Positions 8,192 through 18,629 are shown, numbered from the stretch's first letter. The stretch: 64,000 bases of DNA from an uncultured Flavobacteriaceae bacterium (GCA_947489085.1 CANLCJ010000005.1:1-64000), one strand, 5' to 3'. Made by a program: numbers and translations. The notes: generated from the letters alone by a model not told the origin.

Positions 8192-9649
8192 ATGGCGTCT
8201 CATTACGAAGCACCTATTAGAAGACCTCTAGTTACAGGAGATAAAACATACCACGATGTTACTCTGGATGTTGCCAAACCTGTAGAAGGCAGAGCAAATA
8301 AGCAATGGTGGATAGTATTTGGTATCTCACTTGTAGCTTTCCTTTGGGGTATTGGATGTATTATTTACACAGTTTCAACAGGTATTGGAACATGGGGTCT
8401 TAACCGTACTGTAAACTGGGCATGGGATATTACCAACTTTGTATGGTGGGTAGGTATCGGTCACGCTGGTACACTTATATCTGCAGTACTTTTATTATTC
8501 CGTCAAAAATGGAGAATGGCAATTAACCGTTCTGCAGAGGCAATGACGATTTTCTCGGTAGTGCAAGCAGGTTTATTCCCAATTATACACATGGGGCGTC
8601 CTTGGTTAGCTTACTGGGTATTACCAATACCAAATCAATTTGGGTCGTTATGGGTAAACTTTAACTCCCCACTATTATGGGATGTATTTGCAATCTCTAC
8701 ATACTTATCAGTATCATTAGTATTCTGGTGGACAGGTTTATTACCAGATTTTGCAATGCTAAGAGACAGGGCAATTAAACCTTTTCAAAAGAAAATATAT
8801 GCATTATTAAGTTTTGGATGGTCTGGACGTGCTAAAGATTGGCAACGTTTTGAAGAAGTATCTTTAGTGTTAGCAGGTTTAGCAACACCATTAGTACTTT
8901 CTGTACACACCATAGTATCTTTTGATTTTGCTACATCGGTAATACCAGGATGGCATACAACAATATTCCCTCCATATTTCGTGGCAGGAGCAGTATTCTC
9001 TGGATTTGCAATGGTAAACACATTACTTATTATTATGCGTAAAGTATGTAATCTGGAAGATTATATTACAGTACAGCACATAGAACTTATGAATATTGTA
9101 ATTATGATTACAGGTTCTATAGTAGGTGTAGCATACATAACAGAGTTGTTTATTGCATGGTACTCTGGAGTAGAATACGAACAATACGCCTTTTTAAATA
9201 GAGCAACAGGACCTTACGCTTGGGCATACTGGATGATGATGTCTTGTAACGTGTTTTCACCACAATTCATGTGGTTTAAAAAACTAAGAACAAGTATTAT
9301 GTTTTCATTCTTTATCTCTTTAGTAGTAAATGTGGGAATGTGGTTTGAGCGTTTTGTAATTATCGTAACATCATTACATAGAGATTACTTACCATCGTCA
9401 TGGACAATGTTCTCTCCAACTTTTGTAGACATAGGTATTTTTATAGGAACCATAGGCTTTTTCTTTGTACTGTTCTTACTATATTCTAGAACATTCCCTG
9501 TAATTGCACAGGCAGAAGTAAAAACTATATTGAAGTCTTCTGGGCAACGCTATAAAAACATAAGAGAAGCAGGTGGAAGTTTATCAGGAACTGGTGCAGA
9601 TCCTAGAACTTCAGAAGTTAATAACCAAGAAACACAAAACGAAAAGTAG
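8192..9649 (+). CDS. actC: Alternative Complex III subunit C: NrfD-like membrane quinol-binding protein
   Basis: Integral membrane subunit of the NrfD/PsrC family that carries the quinol site of Alternative Complex III. 485 residues with about ten hydrophobic helices between residues 40 and 450, and soluble ends. The motif GHAGTLISAVLLLFRQ and the region IIHMGRPWLAYWVLP are characteristic of ActC/NrfD proteins. It ends four bases before actD, so the two are probably translated together. A 91-base gap to actB holds an imperfect TTAAAAGT/ACTTTTAA stem. Confidence 0.93.
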   Translation: MASHYEAPIRRPLVTGDKTYHDVTLDVAKPVEGRANKQWWIVFGISLVAFLWGIGCIIYTVSTGIGTWGLNRTVNWAWDITNFVWWVGIGHAGTLISAVLLLFRQKWRMAINRSAEAMTIFSVVQAGLFPIIHMGRPWLAYWVLPIPNQFGSLWVNFNSPLLWDVFAISTYLSVSLVFWWTGLLPDFAMLRDRAIKPFQKKIYALLSFGWSGRAKDWQRFEEVSLVLAGLATPLVLSVHTIVSFDFATSVIPGWHTTIFPPYFVAGAVFSGFAMVNTLLIIMRKVCNLEDYITVQHIELMNIVIMITGSIVGVAYITELFIAWYSGVEYEQYAFLNRATGPYAWAYWMMMSCNVFSPQFMWFKKLRTSIMFSFFISLVVNVGMWFERFVIIVTSLHRDYLPSSWTMFSPTFVDIGIFIGTIGFFFVLFLLYSRTFPVIAQAEVKTILKSSGQRYKNIREAGGSLSGTGADPRTSEVNNQETQNEK

Positions 9650-9652
9650 CAT

Positions 9653-10186
9653 ATGGAAGCTTCAAAAGTAATTCACGCTATTTATACAGACGACGATGTA
9701 TTAATGTCTGCAGTTAAAAAAGTAAAGGCAGCAAAACATCATATAGAAGAGATATACACCCCTTTTCCTGTGCATGGTCTAGACAAAGCTATGGGATTGG
9801 CACCAACTAGAATTGCAATAACAGCATTTTTGTATGGTCTTGTAGGTTTAACTGTAGCCATCACGATGATGAATTTTATCATGATTGAAGACTGGCCACA
9901 AGATATTGGAGGGAAACCAAGCTTTAGCTACATAGAAAATATGCCAGCTTTTGTACCAATAATGTTCGAACTTACAGTGTTTTTTGCGGCACACTTAATG
10001 GTAATTACATTTTACTTAAGAAGTAGAATGTGGCCATTTAAAGAAGCTGAAAACCCAGATCCAAGAACAACAGACGACCATTTTTTAATGGAAATTCCAA
10101 TCCATGGAGATGTTAAAGAATTATCAAGTCTTTTAGCAGAAACTGGAGCCGTTGAGATAAACATAGTTGATAAAGAAGCGCATTAA
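9653..10186 (+). CDS. actD: Alternative Complex III subunit D (DUF3341)
   Basis: Membrane subunit of the DUF3341 family, 177 residues. It has a soluble N-terminus with the family-typical IEEIYTPFPVHGLDKAMGL around residues 34-53, then two membrane helices (about 62-84 and 101-123) and a cytoplasmic C-terminus ending in acidic and histidine residues. In known complexes ActD packs against ActC and ActF. The ATG directly follows the actC stop. Confidence 0.92.
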   Translation: MEASKVIHAIYTDDDVLMSAVKKVKAAKHHIEEIYTPFPVHGLDKAMGLAPTRIAITAFLYGLVGLTVAITMMNFIMIEDWPQDIGGKPSFSYIENMPAFVPIMFELTVFFAAHLMVITFYLRSRMWPFKEAENPDPRTTDDHFLMEIPIHGDVKELSSLLAETGAVEINIVDKEAH

Positions 10187-10269
10187 TATAGTTTTATGAA
10201 TTCAACGCAAGTACCAAAAGACAGCGTTGCAAATTACATTTGACAAAAAAGGACAATAGATACTGACAA

Positions 10270-10824
10270 ATGAAGAGCTTAATTAAAATTTTAGCAATAG
10301 CAATAGTAAGTGTTGCATTATCTTGTAAAAAGGATTCTGCGCCAAACTATCAGTACATGCCTAATATGTACGAATCTGTAGGATACGAAGCTTACGGTGA
10401 AAATGCCTTATTCGATAACGGTATGGAGGCAAGAACTCCAGCATCAGGTTCTGTACCAAGAGGCCATATACCATTTGATATAGAAAACGGAACCGAAGGG
10501 TACAACCTTGCAAAGGCTACACTAAAAAGTCCTTTAGATTCAACACAAGTTGATTACGAAAAAGGTAACAAATTATACGCTATTTATTGTGCCATTTGCC
10601 ACGGTGTAAAAGGTAACGGTAAAGGCAAATTAGTACAACGTGAGAAAATTTTAGGTGTTCCTAGTTACGACGATTCTGGAAGAGCTATAAACGAAGGTAG
10701 TATTTACCACACTATATACTACGGAAAAAATTCTATGGGTAGCTATGCGAACCAATTGAATGAGGAGGAGCGTTGGCAAGTAGTGGCGTTTGTTCTAAAA
10801 TTAAAATCAGATTTAGAAAAGTAA
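10270..10824 (+). CDS. actE: Alternative Complex III subunit E: monoheme cytochrome c lipoprotein
   Basis: Lipid-anchored cytochrome c of Alternative Complex III, 184 residues. The signal sequence ends in a lipobox at Cys19 (VALSC). A single CAICH heme motif lies at about residues 107-111, with the likely methionine axial ligand in the NSMGSYANQL segment. In the family it hands electrons from ActA towards the oxidase or a soluble cytochrome. The 83-base gap before it contains a 15-codon micro-ORF and a TACATTTG box. Confidence 0.92.
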   Translation: MKSLIKILAIAIVSVALSCKKDSAPNYQYMPNMYESVGYEAYGENALFDNGMEARTPASGSVPRGHIPFDIENGTEGYNLAKATLKSPLDSTQVDYEKGNKLYAIYCAICHGVKGNGKGKLVQREKILGVPSYDDSGRAINEGSIYHTIYYGKNSMGSYANQLNEEERWQVVAFVLKLKSDLEK

Positions 10825-10843
10825 GAAGACAAGAGTATTAGAT

Positions 10844-12220
10844 ATGTATACATTTTCAAGTAAACTAAAGACATTTTCTATCCTTTTAATTATACTAGGT
10901 GTAATAGGAGTAGGATATGGTTTTATGACGTCTCATAAATCTTTTGAACAGGTAGAACACCTATTAGCGGAAGAAGCACATCATGGTGGAGGTCATGGCG
11001 AAGCTATGAGTCATGGAGAAACTAAAGCTCATGATAATCACGGGCAAGCAGCGCAAGCTCATGGCGATTCTCATGGTCACGATGCTGCACACGGGCACGA
11101 AGATGCACACAAAAAGCATGTGGAGCATGTACAACATCAAATTGCAAACAGACCATGGTCTGCATTATACGTAGCAGCGTTTTTCTTTATGATGATAGCA
11201 TTGGGCGTTCTAGCATTTTATGCCATACAAATAGCCTCTCAAGCAGGATGGTCTCCAGTACTATTTAGAGTTATGGAAGGCATAACAGCTTACTTATTAC
11301 CTGGAGCTATAATTGTTTTATTAATTGCAATTGCATCTGGCACCATAGGACACTACAATTTATTCATTTGGATGGATCCAGAAGTTGTAGCACACGATAA
11401 GCTTATACAAGGAAAATCAGGATGGTTAAATTTAACAGGCTTTGCCATTAGAGGGATTATATTTATAGCAGGTTGGGTAACGTACAGACATTTTTCTCGC
11501 AAATTTTCTATTGCTCAAGACGAAGCAGACGATAATAAAAACTTTAAAAAATCATTTAGAATAGCAGCAGCATTCTTAGTATTTTTTATCTACAGTGAAT
11601 CTATGATGTCTTGGGATTGGATAATGAGTGTAGATCCACACTGGTTCTCGACATTATTTGGTTGGTATGTATTTGCAAGTATGTTTGTAAGTGGTATTAC
11701 CGCTATAGCCCTAATCACGATTTATTTAAAATCTAAAGGTTACTTAGAGTTTGTTAATGCAAACCACTTACACGACGTTGCTAAATTTATGTTCGCCATT
11801 AGCATATTCTGGACGTACTTATGGTTCTCTCAGTTCATGTTAATTTGGTACTCTAACATACCAGAAGAAGTAACCTATTTCGTTTCTAGATTTAACGATT
11901 ATAAATTACCATTTTTAGGTATGGTGGCTTTAAACTTTATATTTCCATTATTAATGTTAATGAATGCAGATTACAAACGCATGCCTTGGTTTGTTGTAAT
12001 GACGGGTATTGTAATCTTATTTGGGCACTACATTGATATTTTTAATATGATAATGCCTGCAACTGTTGGAGACAGATGGTTTATTGGAATCCCAGAAATA
12101 GGTTCTATATTATTATTTGCAGGGTTATTTATTTTCGTAGTGTTTACCGCACTATCTAAGGCACCCCTATTAGCAAAACGCTATCCTTTAATGAAGGAAA
12201 GTGAAGATTTTCATTATTAA
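10844..12220 (+). CDS. actF: Alternative Complex III subunit F: NrfD-like membrane protein
   Basis: Second large membrane subunit of Alternative Complex III, paralogous to ActC, 458 residues with about ten helices. After the first helix there is a histidine-rich hydrophilic stretch (about residues 44-95, with more than fifteen histidines interspersed with Gly, Ala and Asp). That is a plausible metal-binding or flexible loop. The conserved YSESMMSWDWIMSVDPHWFST segment is characteristic of ActF. It starts 19 bases after actE and is followed 30 bases later by ctaC. Confidence 0.92.
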   Translation: MYTFSSKLKTFSILLIILGVIGVGYGFMTSHKSFEQVEHLLAEEAHHGGGHGEAMSHGETKAHDNHGQAAQAHGDSHGHDAAHGHEDAHKKHVEHVQHQIANRPWSALYVAAFFFMMIALGVLAFYAIQIASQAGWSPVLFRVMEGITAYLLPGAIIVLLIAIASGTIGHYNLFIWMDPEVVAHDKLIQGKSGWLNLTGFAIRGIIFIAGWVTYRHFSRKFSIAQDEADDNKNFKKSFRIAAAFLVFFIYSESMMSWDWIMSVDPHWFSTLFGWYVFASMFVSGITAIALITIYLKSKGYLEFVNANHLHDVAKFMFAISIFWTYLWFSQFMLIWYSNIPEEVTYFVSRFNDYKLPFLGMVALNFIFPLLMLMNADYKRMPWFVVMTGIVILFGHYIDIFNMIMPATVGDRWFIGIPEIGSILLFAGLFIFVVFTALSKAPLLAKRYPLMKESEDFHY

Positions 12221-12250
12221 TTAAGTTATAAATAAAGACGACCGATAACA

Positions 12251-13321
12251 ATGACTGCTTTATTAACAATTATAGTTTTAGTATTTATTTCAATAGCCAT
12301 TTGGCAAATGGTTAAGATTTTCGATTTAGCACAGGCTAAAGTTGAAAATAGTGATGTTGCCACAGACAAGGATAATACTATCAATGGTTATTTAATGATG
12401 GGCTTCTTAGCGTTCATTTACATTATTACCATAGTATCGATGGTAAAGTGGGGCGATTTGCCACTACTATCTAATGCAGCTTCGGCGCATGGATCAGACG
12501 TCGATAACTTAATGATAATGTCTTTGGTTGTAATTTTCTTTACACAAACCATCACACAATTTTTATTACACTACTATGCCTTTAAATACAAAGGAGAGAA
12601 AGGAAAGAAAGCCTTATTCTTTGCCGACAACAATAAGTTAGAGTTTATCTGGACTATCATCCCAGTAATCGTATTAGCAGGCTTAATTATTTACGGTCTA
12701 AACACATGGATTACTATTATGGGTGTAGACGAAAATGACGATCCTTTAGTAGTAGAGCTATATGCACAACAATTCAACTGGAAAGCCAGATATGCAGGAG
12801 CCGATAATACCTTAGGTAAAGCTAACGTAAGATTGATTGATATAGACCGTGCAAACATTCTAGGTTTAGACGAGGCAGACCCTAATGCACAAGATGATAT
12901 CATTACTACAGAATTACACCTGCCAGTAGGCAAGCCTGTATTATTTAAAATGCGTTCTCAGGATGTACTACACTCTGCATATATGCCGCATTTTAGAGCA
13001 CAAATGAACTGTGTGCCAGGTATGATTACTCAGTTTGGTTTTACGCCAGTTAAGACTACTGCCGAAATGAGGGAAACGCCACAGATGCAGGAAAAAATAA
13101 AAAACATTAACAACATTAGGATAACTAAAAGCAAAGATCTCGTTGCTAACGGAGAAGAAGCTTTAGAGCCTTATGAGTTCGATTACTTATTACTATGTAA
13201 TAAAATATGCGGTAAGTCGCATTACAACATGCAAATGAAAATCGTTGTAGAAACTCAAGAAGAATACAACGCTTGGATAAAAGAACAGAAGGAATTTAAG
13301 AACTCTTTAATTAAACAATAA
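12251..13321 (+). CDS. ctaC: Cytochrome c oxidase subunit II
   Basis: CuA-carrying subunit II of the aa3-type terminal oxidase, 356 residues. Four hydrophobic segments are visible (about 2-22, 48-68, 84-106 and 138-158) instead of the usual two; the last carries the family motif WTIIPVIVLA. The periplasmic cupredoxin part shows QFNWKARYAG, then VLHSAYMPHFRAQ with the CuA histidine near residue 240. The CuA motif CNKICGKSHYNM supplies Cys316, Cys320, His324 and Met327, all present. It takes electrons from Alternative Complex III, whose genes lie directly upstream. Confidence 0.95.
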   Translation: MTALLTIIVLVFISIAIWQMVKIFDLAQAKVENSDVATDKDNTINGYLMMGFLAFIYIITIVSMVKWGDLPLLSNAASAHGSDVDNLMIMSLVVIFFTQTITQFLLHYYAFKYKGEKGKKALFFADNNKLEFIWTIIPVIVLAGLIIYGLNTWITIMGVDENDDPLVVELYAQQFNWKARYAGADNTLGKANVRLIDIDRANILGLDEADPNAQDDIITTELHLPVGKPVLFKMRSQDVLHSAYMPHFRAQMNCVPGMITQFGFTPVKTTAEMRETPQMQEKIKNINNIRITKSKDLVANGEEALEPYEFDYLLLCNKICGKSHYNMQMKIVVETQEEYNAWIKEQKEFKNSLIKQ

Positions 13322-13341
13322 AAGAAAACCGATATAGGATT

Positions 13342-15132
13342 ATGTCAGCACACGCAGATACACACGCTCACGACGATCACGGACATCACCATAAAGAAAC
13401 GTTTGTAACTAAATATATATTTAGTCAAGACCATAAGATGATTGCCAAACAATACCTTATAACAGGTACCATTATGGGAGTTATTGGTATATTAATGTCT
13501 TTGATATTCCGTATACAATTGGCATGGCCAGAAGAGCCCAATGTACTTTTCGAAGCACTACTAGGCAAATGGGCGCCAGATGGAGTAATGGATGCCGATA
13601 TTTATTTAGCCTTAGTTACAATTCACGGTACTATAATGGTATTCTTTGTACTAACAGCAGGACTAAGTGGTACATTTAGTAACCTACTTATTCCGTTACA
13701 AATTGGAGCAAGAGATATGGCTTCAGGATTCTTAAACATGGTATCTTACTGGTTGTTTTTCCTATCAAGTGTTATCATGGTAATTTCTCTATTTGTTGAA
13801 GCTGGACCAGCTGCAGCAGGTTGGACCATATATCCTCCATTAAGTGCCCTACCTATGGCACAAGGTGGTTCTGGTCTAGGAATGACGTTATGGCTCGTAT
13901 CTATGGCCATATTTATAGCCTCTTCTTTATTAGGATCGTTAAATTACATTGTAACGGTATTAAACCTAAGAACAAAAGGGATGACGATGACGAGATTGCC
14001 ATTAACAATCTGGGCATTTTTTGTAACAGCAATTATAGGTGTTATTTCTTTCCCAGTATTACTATCGGCTGCATTGTTATTAATCATGGACAGAAGTTTT
14101 GGAACTTCATTTTTCCTGTCAGATATTTTTATCCAAGGCGAAGTGTTGCATTACCAAGGTGGTTCTCCAGTATTATTCGAGCACCTGTTTTGGTTCTTAG
14201 GGCATCCAGAAGTATATATCATTATTTTACCAGCAATGGGTATCGTATCCGAAGTATTGGCTGCAAATTCTAGAAAACCAATATTTGGATACAGAGCAAT
14301 GATTGCATCCATACTTGCAATTGCGTTTTTATCAACTATTGTATGGGGACACCACATGTTTATTTCAGGTATGAATCCTTTCTTAGGTTCTGTATTTACA
14401 TTTACAACCCTATTAATAGCTATACCCTCTGCCGTTAAAGCCTTTAACTGGATAACGACCATATGGAAAGGTAACGTGCAAATGAATCCCGCAATGCTAT
14501 TCTCTATAGGATTTGTTTCAACATTTATTACAGGAGGTTTAACAGGAATTATATTAGGAGATAGTGCCTTAGATATCAATGTGCACGATACTTATTTCGT
14601 TGTAGCACACTTCCATTTAGTAATGGGTATATCTGCACTTTACGGTATGTTCGCAGGAATTTACCATTGGTATCCTAAAATGTTTGGTAAAATGATAAAT
14701 AAAAATCTAGGTTATATCCATTTCTGGATTACTGCGATTTGTGCCTACGGTGTATTTTTTCCAATGCACTTTATAGGTATGGCAGGCTTACCTAGACGTT
14801 ATTATACAAACTCTAACTTTCCGTTATTCGACGATATTACAAATGTAAATGTAGTAATTACAATATTTGCTTTAGTAGGTGGTGTATTCCAGTTGCTATA
14901 CTTATACAATTTCTTTGGAAGTATATTCTTTGGTAAAAAAGCACCAAAAAACCCTTGGAGATCTACAACTTTAGAATGGACAACACCAGTAGAGCATATT
15001 CACGGTAACTGGCCAGGAGCTATTCCAGAAGTACACAGATGGGCTTACGATTATAGCAAACCAGGTCACGACGTAGATTTTGTACCTCAAGATGTACCTC
15101 TTAAAGACGGCGAAGAAGAATTACAACATTAA
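13342..15132 (+). CDS. ctaD: Cytochrome c oxidase subunit I (A1 type)
   Basis: Catalytic subunit with heme a, heme a3 and CuB; reduces oxygen to water and pumps protons. 596 residues, twelve helices expected. Landmarks: a histidine-rich N-terminus, HGTIMVFF (heme a ligand, about residue 93), GHPEVYIIILP (about 287; the glutamate marks the A1 proton-channel type), WGHHMF (CuB histidines, about 336) and HDTYFVVAHFHLVMG (heme ligands, about 415-429). Last gene of the act-cta operon, followed by a strong terminator. Subunits III and IV are encoded 20 kb downstream. Confidence 0.96.
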   Translation: MSAHADTHAHDDHGHHHKETFVTKYIFSQDHKMIAKQYLITGTIMGVIGILMSLIFRIQLAWPEEPNVLFEALLGKWAPDGVMDADIYLALVTIHGTIMVFFVLTAGLSGTFSNLLIPLQIGARDMASGFLNMVSYWLFFLSSVIMVISLFVEAGPAAAGWTIYPPLSALPMAQGGSGLGMTLWLVSMAIFIASSLLGSLNYIVTVLNLRTKGMTMTRLPLTIWAFFVTAIIGVISFPVLLSAALLLIMDRSFGTSFFLSDIFIQGEVLHYQGGSPVLFEHLFWFLGHPEVYIIILPAMGIVSEVLAANSRKPIFGYRAMIASILAIAFLSTIVWGHHMFISGMNPFLGSVFTFTTLLIAIPSAVKAFNWITTIWKGNVQMNPAMLFSIGFVSTFITGGLTGIILGDSALDINVHDTYFVVAHFHLVMGISALYGMFAGIYHWYPKMFGKMINKNLGYIHFWITAICAYGVFFPMHFIGMAGLPRRYYTNSNFPLFDDITNVNVVITIFALVGGVFQLLYLYNFFGSIFFGKKAPKNPWRSTTLEWTTPVEHIHGNWPGAIPEVHRWAYDYSKPGHDVDFVPQDVPLKDGEEELQH

Positions 15133-15156
15133 AACTATAAATTAAATATAGTATAA

Positions 15157-15190
15157 GACCCCACTGTTAAAAGTGGGGTTTTCTGTTTTT
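15157..15190 (+). terminator. Terminator of the act-cta operon
   Basis: ACCCCACT (15158-15165) pairs with AGTGGGGT (15172-15179) around a six-base loop, followed by a T-rich tail. It lies 25 bases after the ctaD stop. Confidence 0.9.
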
Positions 15191-15240
15191 AAGACCTAAC
15201 ACTGCCTGTTACTTATAAATAGCATAGCCTCTTTTTTTGT

Positions 15241-15248
15241 TATCTTTG
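15241..15248 (+). promoter_or_regulatory. Promoter -7 box of ruvB
   Basis: TATCTTTG is an exact TAnnTTTG match 45 bases before the chosen ruvB start. Its position argues against the upstream start at 15257, which would leave almost no leader. Confidence 0.6.
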
Positions 15249-15292
15249 TAAAGTGCGTGCTATGCACCATTGTGATTTTAAGGTACACCTAT

Positions 15293-16315
15293 ATGAACGA
15301 AAATCTAGACCCCACTAATGCTAATTTTTCCCCAGAAGAGATAGATGTCGAAAAGCAATTAAGGCCTTTAGCATTTAACGATTTTACAGGTCAAGATCAA
15401 GTATTAGAGAACCTTCAAATTTTTGTGCAGGCTGCAAATTTAAGAAGCGAAGCCTTAGATCATACCTTGTTTCATGGCCCTCCAGGTTTGGGAAAAACAA
15501 CCTTAGCTAATATTTTAGCCAACGAGTTGGGTGTAGGGATTAAAATTACTTCTGGTCCCGTACTGGATAAACCCGGAGACTTGGCAGGGTTATTAACCAA
15601 TCTCGACGAACGTGATGTGTTGTTTATAGACGAAATACACCGTTTAAGCCCCATTGTAGAAGAATACCTGTATTCGGCCATGGAAGATTATAAAATAGAT
15701 ATTATGATCGAAACAGGGCCCAATGCACGTACCGTACAAATTAATTTAAGTCCGTTTACATTGGTAGGCGCGACAACACGCTCAGGCTTGCTAACAGCAC
15801 CAATGCGTGCGCGATTTGGCATTCAAAGCAGACTACAGTATTATAAAACAGATCTATTAACAACCATAGTACAACGAAGTGCAGCCATCTTAAACATGCC
15901 CATTACTATGGAAGCCGCTATAGAAATAGCAGGACGTAGTAGAGGCACACCAAGAATAGCCAATGCATTATTACGTCGTGTTAGAGATTTTGCACAAATA
16001 AAAGGCAACGGCAGTATAGACATTGCAATAGCCAAATTTGCTTTAGAAGCATTAAATGTAGATGCGCACGGACTCGATGAAATGGACAACAAGATTCTAG
16101 CAACCATTATCGATAAATTTAAAGGAGGGCCTGTAGGTCTAACTACCATAGCTACAGCAGTAAGTGAAAGCCCTGAAACCATAGAGGAAGTATATGAGCC
16201 TTTTTTAATACAACAAGGCTTTATTATGCGTACACCAAGAGGTCGAGAAGTAACAGAGGAAGCGTATAAACACTTGGGGAAAATTAGAGGAAGTGTTCAA
16301 GGCGGTTTGTTTTAA
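15293..16315 (+). CDS. ruvB: Holliday junction branch migration ATPase RuvB
   Basis: Hexameric AAA+ motor that, with RuvA, drives branch migration of Holliday junctions. From the ATG used here the protein has 340 residues, the family's normal length. Visible: Walker [11 protein letters not shown] (about 58-67), Walker [10 protein letters not shown], sensor GATTRSG, arginine-containing [17 protein letters not shown], and the C-terminal winged helix ending [14 protein letters not shown]. An in-frame start at 15257 would add twelve residues not seen in the family. ruvA is also in this window, 4.7 kb downstream. Confidence 0.96.
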   Translation: MNENLDPTNANFSPEEIDVEKQLRPLAFNDFTGQDQVLENLQIFVQAANLRSEALDHTLFHGPPGLGKTTLANILANELGVGIKITSGPVLDKPGDLAGLLTNLDERDVLFIDEIHRLSPIVEEYLYSAMEDYKIDIMIETGPNARTVQINLSPFTLVGATTRSGLLTAPMRARFGIQSRLQYYKTDLLTTIVQRSAAILNMPITMEAAIEIAGRSRGTPRIANALLRRVRDFAQIKGNGSIDIAIAKFALEALNVDAHGLDEMDNKILATIIDKFKGGPVGLTTIATAVSESPETIEEVYEPFLIQQGFIMRTPRGREVTEEAYKHLGKIRGSVQGGLF

Positions 16316-16347
16316 TGGATTTCCAATAAATTCAAAAGAAATTAGTG

Positions 16348-17679
16348 ATGCCGCAAGAAAAAAACATACCCGTTGTACCCTTAAAACGATTTCTAAAACA
16401 TTCTTTAGAAATTTTACAAAACCCTCTACCATTTCACCTAGAAAACTTTAGAAAACTAGGAGATACGTTTCGGTTACAAATAGGGCTAAATACAAGCGTA
16501 TTATTCTCCAGAGATGCCGATCTTATGGAATACGTGTTACAGAAAAACCAGAAGAACTACAGGAAATCTAAAATTCAAACCAAGGATTTAGCAAAATATA
16601 TAGGAAAGGGGCTTTTAACTGCAGAAGGCGATCTTTGGCGTACTCAAAGACGCTTAATACAGCCTGCATTTCATAAAAAACAACTGCAAAACCTCCTAGG
16701 CGCTATTAAAGAAGCTGTACAATTAGAATACGCAAAACTACAACCAGATGCTGTTACAGATGGGCTTCCTGTGTTTAACGATTTAGCATTTCAAACAGTT
16801 GTAAAATCATTGTTTAGTAGCGAAGTCAACCAAAAGGACATAGAGCGCCTGCAATACATTACCGAAGCAGCGCAACGCATGGTGGTTAAAGAATTGAGAC
16901 AACCCTATCTTGGTTGGTGGTTTGTAGCCAGTAGGCAAATAAAAAAACATACAGATTTAACGGCAGAAGCCAGAACCATATTAAAAACCATTGTAAACGA
17001 AAGGAGAAATTCGGGCAATCGCGCAAACGATTTACTAGACATGCTGTTAGACGCCAAGTATGATGATGGAAGCGCTATGGCAGAAGCACAACTTATCGAC
17101 GAAATCTTAATTCTATTTACAGCAGGCCACGAAACTACGGCAAATGCTTTAACGTTTACCTGTCAATTATTAGCAAAACACCCAGAGTGGCAGCATAAAA
17201 TTTTTGAAGAAATTAGAAGTGTTCAAAAAGAGACAGACGACATTATGACGCAACTTGCAAACTCTAAAATATGTCAAGCTGTAATTGAAGAATCTATGCG
17301 GCTTTATCCCCCCGCATATTTTATAGATCGCGAAAGTATAGAAGAAGATGCTTTTAACGGCATGCACTTTAAGCCCAATACCAATCTGCTCTTTTCTGTT
17401 TACGAAATGCACAGGCATCCTAATTTATGGAGCACTCCAGAAACATTTTTACCCGAACGTTTTAAGGATGGCAGTCGCAAATTTTCATCCCAATACTTCC
17501 CCTTTGGTGCAGGACCAAGAAAATGTATAGGAAACAATTTTGCAATGTTTGAGATGATTATAGCCCTTCAAGAATTAGTGAAAACCTATAAAATCCACCC
17601 GCATTTTGAGACCATTGAAATTGTACCATTAATTACATTGCGACCTAAAAATGCCATGCTAAGGTTTGAAAAAAGGTGA
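16348..17679 (+). CDS. Cytochrome P450
   Basis: Heme-thiolate monooxygenase of unknown substrate, 443 residues. All landmarks are present: I-helix oxygen-activation motif AGHETT (about 258-263), ExxR as EESMR, the PERF-type PERFKDGS, and the heme loop [19 protein letters not shown] with the cysteine ligand near residue 393. The sequence resembles CYP4/CYP102-like bacterial fatty-acid hydroxylases, but substrate cannot be read from it. A GTG one codon upstream could also start translation. Its stop overlaps the queG start by three bases, implying coupling; no ferredoxin or reductase gene is nearby. Confidence 0.92.
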   Translation: MPQEKNIPVVPLKRFLKHSLEILQNPLPFHLENFRKLGDTFRLQIGLNTSVLFSRDADLMEYVLQKNQKNYRKSKIQTKDLAKYIGKGLLTAEGDLWRTQRRLIQPAFHKKQLQNLLGAIKEAVQLEYAKLQPDAVTDGLPVFNDLAFQTVVKSLFSSEVNQKDIERLQYITEAAQRMVVKELRQPYLGWWFVASRQIKKHTDLTAEARTILKTIVNERRNSGNRANDLLDMLLDAKYDDGSAMAEAQLIDEILILFTAGHETTANALTFTCQLLAKHPEWQHKIFEEIRSVQKETDDIMTQLANSKICQAVIEESMRLYPPAYFIDRESIEEDAFNGMHFKPNTNLLFSVYEMHRHPNLWSTPETFLPERFKDGSRKFSSQYFPFGAGPRKCIGNNFAMFEMIIALQELVKTYKIHPHFETIEIVPLITLRPKNAMLRFEKR

Positions 17680-18599
17680 TAGATAATAAAGCTAAATATA
17701 CCGAGAAAATAAAAGAAGAAGCCAAACGTCTCGGTTTTTTGTCTTGTGGTGTTAGCAAAGCCGACTTTTTAGAAGCAGAAGCACCAAGGTTAGAAACCTG
17801 GTTAAATAAAAACATGCACGGCGAAATGCGTTATATGGAAAACCATTTCGACAAGCGCTTAGACCCTAGAAAACTGGTAGACGATTCTAAAAGTGTAGTA
17901 TCGCTATTATTAAACTATTACCCAGAACAAACGCAAACAGAAAGTACCTTTAAACTTTCAAAATACGCTTACGGCACCGATTACCACTTTGTAATAAAAG
18001 ATAAACTCAAAGCACTGTTGCATTTTATACAAGATGAAATAGGAGAAGTAGGCGGACGCGCTTTTGTAGATTCGGCACCAGTGTTAGACAAAGCATGGGC
18101 CGCAAAATCAGGTTTGGGGTGGATAGGGAAACACAGTAATTTATTAACCCAGAAAGTAGGTTCGTTCTATTTTATAGCCGAGCTTATCATCGATTTAGAA
18201 TTGGTTTACGATACGGCCGTTACAGACCATTGTGGCAGTTGTACCGCTTGCATAGATGCCTGCCCAACACAAGCCATAACGCCCCACGTAGTCGATGGGA
18301 GCAAATGCATTTCCTATTTTACCATAGAGCTAAAAGAAAATATACCATCGCAATTTAAAGGTAAGTTTGACGATTGGATGTTTGGCTGCGATGTTTGCCA
18401 AGACGTTTGCCCCTGGAACCGTTTTTCCAAACCACACAACGAACCATTATTTAATCCACACCCAGAACTTTTGGAGATGACTAAAGCCGATTGGGAAGAA
18501 ATTACCCAAGACACCTTTAGTGCTGTGTTTAAAAAATCGGCCGTAAAGCGCACTAAATTTAAGGGATTAAAAAGAAATATCAATTTTTTAAAAGATTAG
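17676..18599 (+). CDS. queG: Epoxyqueuosine reductase QueG
   Basis: Cobalamin- and iron-sulfur-dependent enzyme performing the last step of queuosine biosynthesis, reduction of epoxyqueuosine in tRNA. 307 residues, as usual for QueG. The N-terminal part has [19 protein letters not shown] and the family-typical [10 protein letters not shown]. Two 4Fe-4S sites are given by [12 protein letters not shown] (about 185-196) with a further CISYFTIEL, and [11 protein letters not shown]. The GTG start lies within the end of the P450 gene (GTGA overlap), so translation is probably coupled although the two functions seem unrelated. Confidence 0.94.
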   Translation: MIDNKAKYTEKIKEEAKRLGFLSCGVSKADFLEAEAPRLETWLNKNMHGEMRYMENHFDKRLDPRKLVDDSKSVVSLLLNYYPEQTQTESTFKLSKYAYGTDYHFVIKDKLKALLHFIQDEIGEVGGRAFVDSAPVLDKAWAAKSGLGWIGKHSNLLTQKVGSFYFIAELIIDLELVYDTAVTDHCGSCTACIDACPTQAITPHVVDGSKCISYFTIELKENIPSQFKGKFDDWMFGCDVCQDVCPWNRFSKPHNEPLFNPHPELLEMTKADWEEITQDTFSAVFKKSAVKRTKFKGLKRNINFLKD

Positions 18600-18621
18600 G
18601 TGTTTCCATAGCTAGTATTAT

Positions 18622-18629
18622 TATATTTG
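18622..18629 (+). promoter_or_regulatory. Promoter -7 box of maeB
   Basis: TATATTTG matches TAnnTTTG and lies 91 bases before the maeB ATG. The leader contains a GTAGTA/TACTAC stem around 18646-18668. Confidence 0.5.

Noticed and set aside
13821-14273. 150-codon forward frame inside ctaD
   Set aside because: Out-of-frame reading of conserved oxidase subunit I sequence; composition is not protein-like.
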